64,000 nucleotides of DNA from Whitmania pigra. Lineage: Eukaryota; Annelida; Clitellata; Hirudinida; Haemopidae. Shown in pieces: positions 37,623 through 64,000 of the stretch. Positions within the stretch are counted from its first letter, which is position 1. Every line of letters starts with the position of its first letter. The stretch spans positions 3,584,501 to 3,648,500 of the forward strand of contig JAJTWR010000021.1 in the NCBI GenBank assembly GCA_021613335.1, in the 5' to 3' direction. The notes beneath the pieces were generated by a model. It saw only the letters and a program-made list of their open reading frames with translations, searched no databases and was not told the DNA's origin. The translations under genes were made by a program, and so were the position numbers.

Positions 37623-38152
37623 TCTTCACATCAATTTTCCTTAATACTTGTGCAAGCACTTATAGCATTCTAAGTCTGAGTCAATTTAGTTCAACAAAAC
37701 AAATGAGACAAAAAAATTTATACTTTGGTTATTTTAGAAAGTGAACCCAAATAACTATTAATGAATTGCCTATGAATTACACCTCCCTTGTGAATGCACA
37801 AAATATGCTTTCATGATTGGAAAAATAGTTAGTGAATGATGCACAAACTAAAACATTTAAACCCCTTTCACTACATCGATTGGCTGACCGGGCTAATACG
37901 GTTAATGTGTGGCAACGTGAAACCGACCGTTTTTAATGCAGGTCCCTTGACAGACACTCAAATTCATTTAAACCTCAACAAATTAAAACAAAAATATGAA
38001 TTGAAAGAGCATTCGAGAACGAAGCACCCACACGATTTAAGACTTGAATTTGACATAAATAAATCCAGGATTACGAGAAAAAATTAATTTCCGGTTGTAT
38101 CCCTGATCTTTGTCGGCGTGGAGGTACAAGATTTGGTCTCTGTCGAATTTAT
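37623..38152. other. intergenic gap between convergent genes
   Basis: Lies between the stop of the plus-strand unidentified gene and the stop of minus-strand GALE. No exon, TIR or notable repeat was seen. Confidence 0.5.
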
Positions 38153-62530
<24,378 letters not shown>

Positions 62531-64000
62531 AAGTCTTCGACGATGGGGAGAACAGCAGCCGGATAGATGTTTACGAAAGGTTGCAGGTGTAATCCTAGTT
62601 ACCCCCTTTGTCACTTAGGCAGGTAACCGGTCGGCAAGACATTTCGGACGCTTGTAAATGATGGTTTTAAATTCCACAGAAGGGCACTGGAAAATCACCA
62701 ACAACGAATTAGAATCCACGGAAGTCTATAGAACGCGCGGTGCGTCAAAAGATCCTCCGAAGACGAACGATTCCAATAAAATAAATTTCGTCTATCAAAA
62801 GTACAACTTGCAAAATAAATGACAGTTAATACAATTTAAAACGATTGTTTTTACTTGTAATTCTGTTAAAGTCGTGATTATCTTCAACATACAAGGTAAA
62901 TTGCTGCGTTCCCGCCTTTCCGAAGTTCTCGACAATAAAATCCTTGTTAAAAAAATCTTTTATCGAATTTCAACCTATTTCAGACATTTCGTTCGATCGT
63001 GATCGCTGTACAACTCCGATACCTGCGCGTTTGGATAGGAAAGCTGGATGTACAATTCACAAACAAACTGGCTGCACGCATCAGGTCCTTTCCTGTCTCC
63101 TGTTTTATACGTGTGCCCCTGATTGCCATAACAGCAAAGTCGAAATGGATAATTGGTAATTCATGGAGAGCCCATCAAAAAGATGATTGACTGCTTACAG
63201 CCACGAATCGATAATACATCATTTTTCTACTTTTTACCAGTAAGCATCTAATCATTCTTTAAACCTCGTTCTAAACTTGTCTGAAGCCATTGTTCACCGA
63301 ACGGATTGTTGAAAATTAATTTATGGCTAATTTGTAGTTGTAGCAATTTGTACACCTTTTTTGAATTTTGTTCGTAATTAAATTTTCGTCCACGCGTTTA
63401 TATTTTAAGCAATGAATCGCTTGAGTGGATTTAAAATCTGTTCGACAGGTTTTCAGATGACTTCAAGTCGTGATAAAATATCACAAGTTACTGCTTTTGA
63501 GTTCAATTTTTACGATTCTGTTCATGAATTCAAGACCATAACAAAAGAAGATTTTTTGTCACTTTCACAATTTGAAACAATTATTTTTCTCTCTCATTTT
63601 TTTTTATCTAATTCTTAAGGAGAAACAGATTTGTGTGCCTCGGCACCAGACATAGGAACAAGTACAAATACTCAAGGTCCAAGTACTCAAGGTCCAAGTA
63701 CTCGACATTCAATCGAGTAAAAGTACAAGCACAAGTACCGATGACTACGAACAAGTGCTTTACAAGTACATTTTATAAGGGTTGTGAAATTCGTTTATTA
63801 ATAATTCATTATAACTCATAATAACTCTCCATAATAAATCAAATTGTTGATACATAGGGCACCTTTGTGGAATAATCCCTCTGCTCCTAAAATACTTATA
63901 CTTCAGGAGCAGTAATAGCAAATATTCTTTGGCAAACGTCTCACCATGAATGCTAATTTGAACAGTTTTAACTTTCACTTGGGCTGGCAGGTGGGCCATC
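62531..64000. other. region upstream of the KCNQ1-like start; no secure gene
   Basis: Expected to include the KCNQ1-like 5' UTR and promoter. A small imperfect repeat (AAGGTCCAAGTACTC units) lies at 63670-63705. At the window edge, minus strand 63949-64000 could be an exon (HLPAQVKVKTVQISIH, donor GTGAGA), but this is too little to name. Confidence 0.4.

Overview
This window is animal nuclear DNA, not bacterial or viral. Genes are split into many short exons with GT-AG introns (two introns look GC-AG). Exons are fairly GC-rich and sit in AT-rich introns packed with (ATT)n and (ATC/GAT)n arrays. The gene set (ABCG2-type transporter, PRAME/LRRC14-like LRR protein, TMEM132, TMEM87/GOST-like seven-pass protein, UDP-galactose 4-epimerase, KCNQ1-type potassium channel) points to a bilaterian. 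The repeat style would suit a lophotrochozoan such as a leech or other annelid, but species is inference only.

Layout. 45-119 (+): possible last exon of an upstream gene. 509-11294 (+): ABCG2-like half-transporter, about 20 exons, with a 1 kb (TTA)n tract, an antisense non-LTR retrotransposon and a probable TIR transposon in its introns. 12047-15637 (+): LRRC14/PRAME-like protein. 15638-17555: intergenic. 17556-30406 (-): TMEM132-family adhesion protein, 14 exons found, signal-peptide exon missing. 31176-35967 (-): 13-exon TMEM87/GOST-like membrane protein whose introns carry a TA-flanked MITE, a 131 bp hAT-like MITE and a LINE tail. 36517-37622 (+): unidentified protein, possibly a beta-propeller. 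38153-40308 (-): complete nine-exon GALE. 42061-62530 (-): complete 14-exon KCNQ1-type channel. 62531-64000: no secure gene.

Exon borders were read by eye from splice signals and checked by reading phase. For GALE, KCNQ1, the TMEM87-like gene and all visible TMEM132 exons, every phase joins correctly, giving predicted lengths of 341, 590, 477 and at least 1162 residues. The genes do not form an operon or a joint pathway; they are ordinary neighbours.

I found no clearly new molecular system. The most interesting signals are GAT arrays starting right at 5' splice sites, sometimes with complementary ATC tracts near the acceptor of the same intron; a tandem duplication that copied a splice acceptor; two GC-AG introns; small TIR elements; a two-variant 13 bp minisatellite; and coding oddities (Q18-His tail in KCNQ1, duplicated segment inside a TMEM87-like exon, long N-terminal extension on the ABCG protein).
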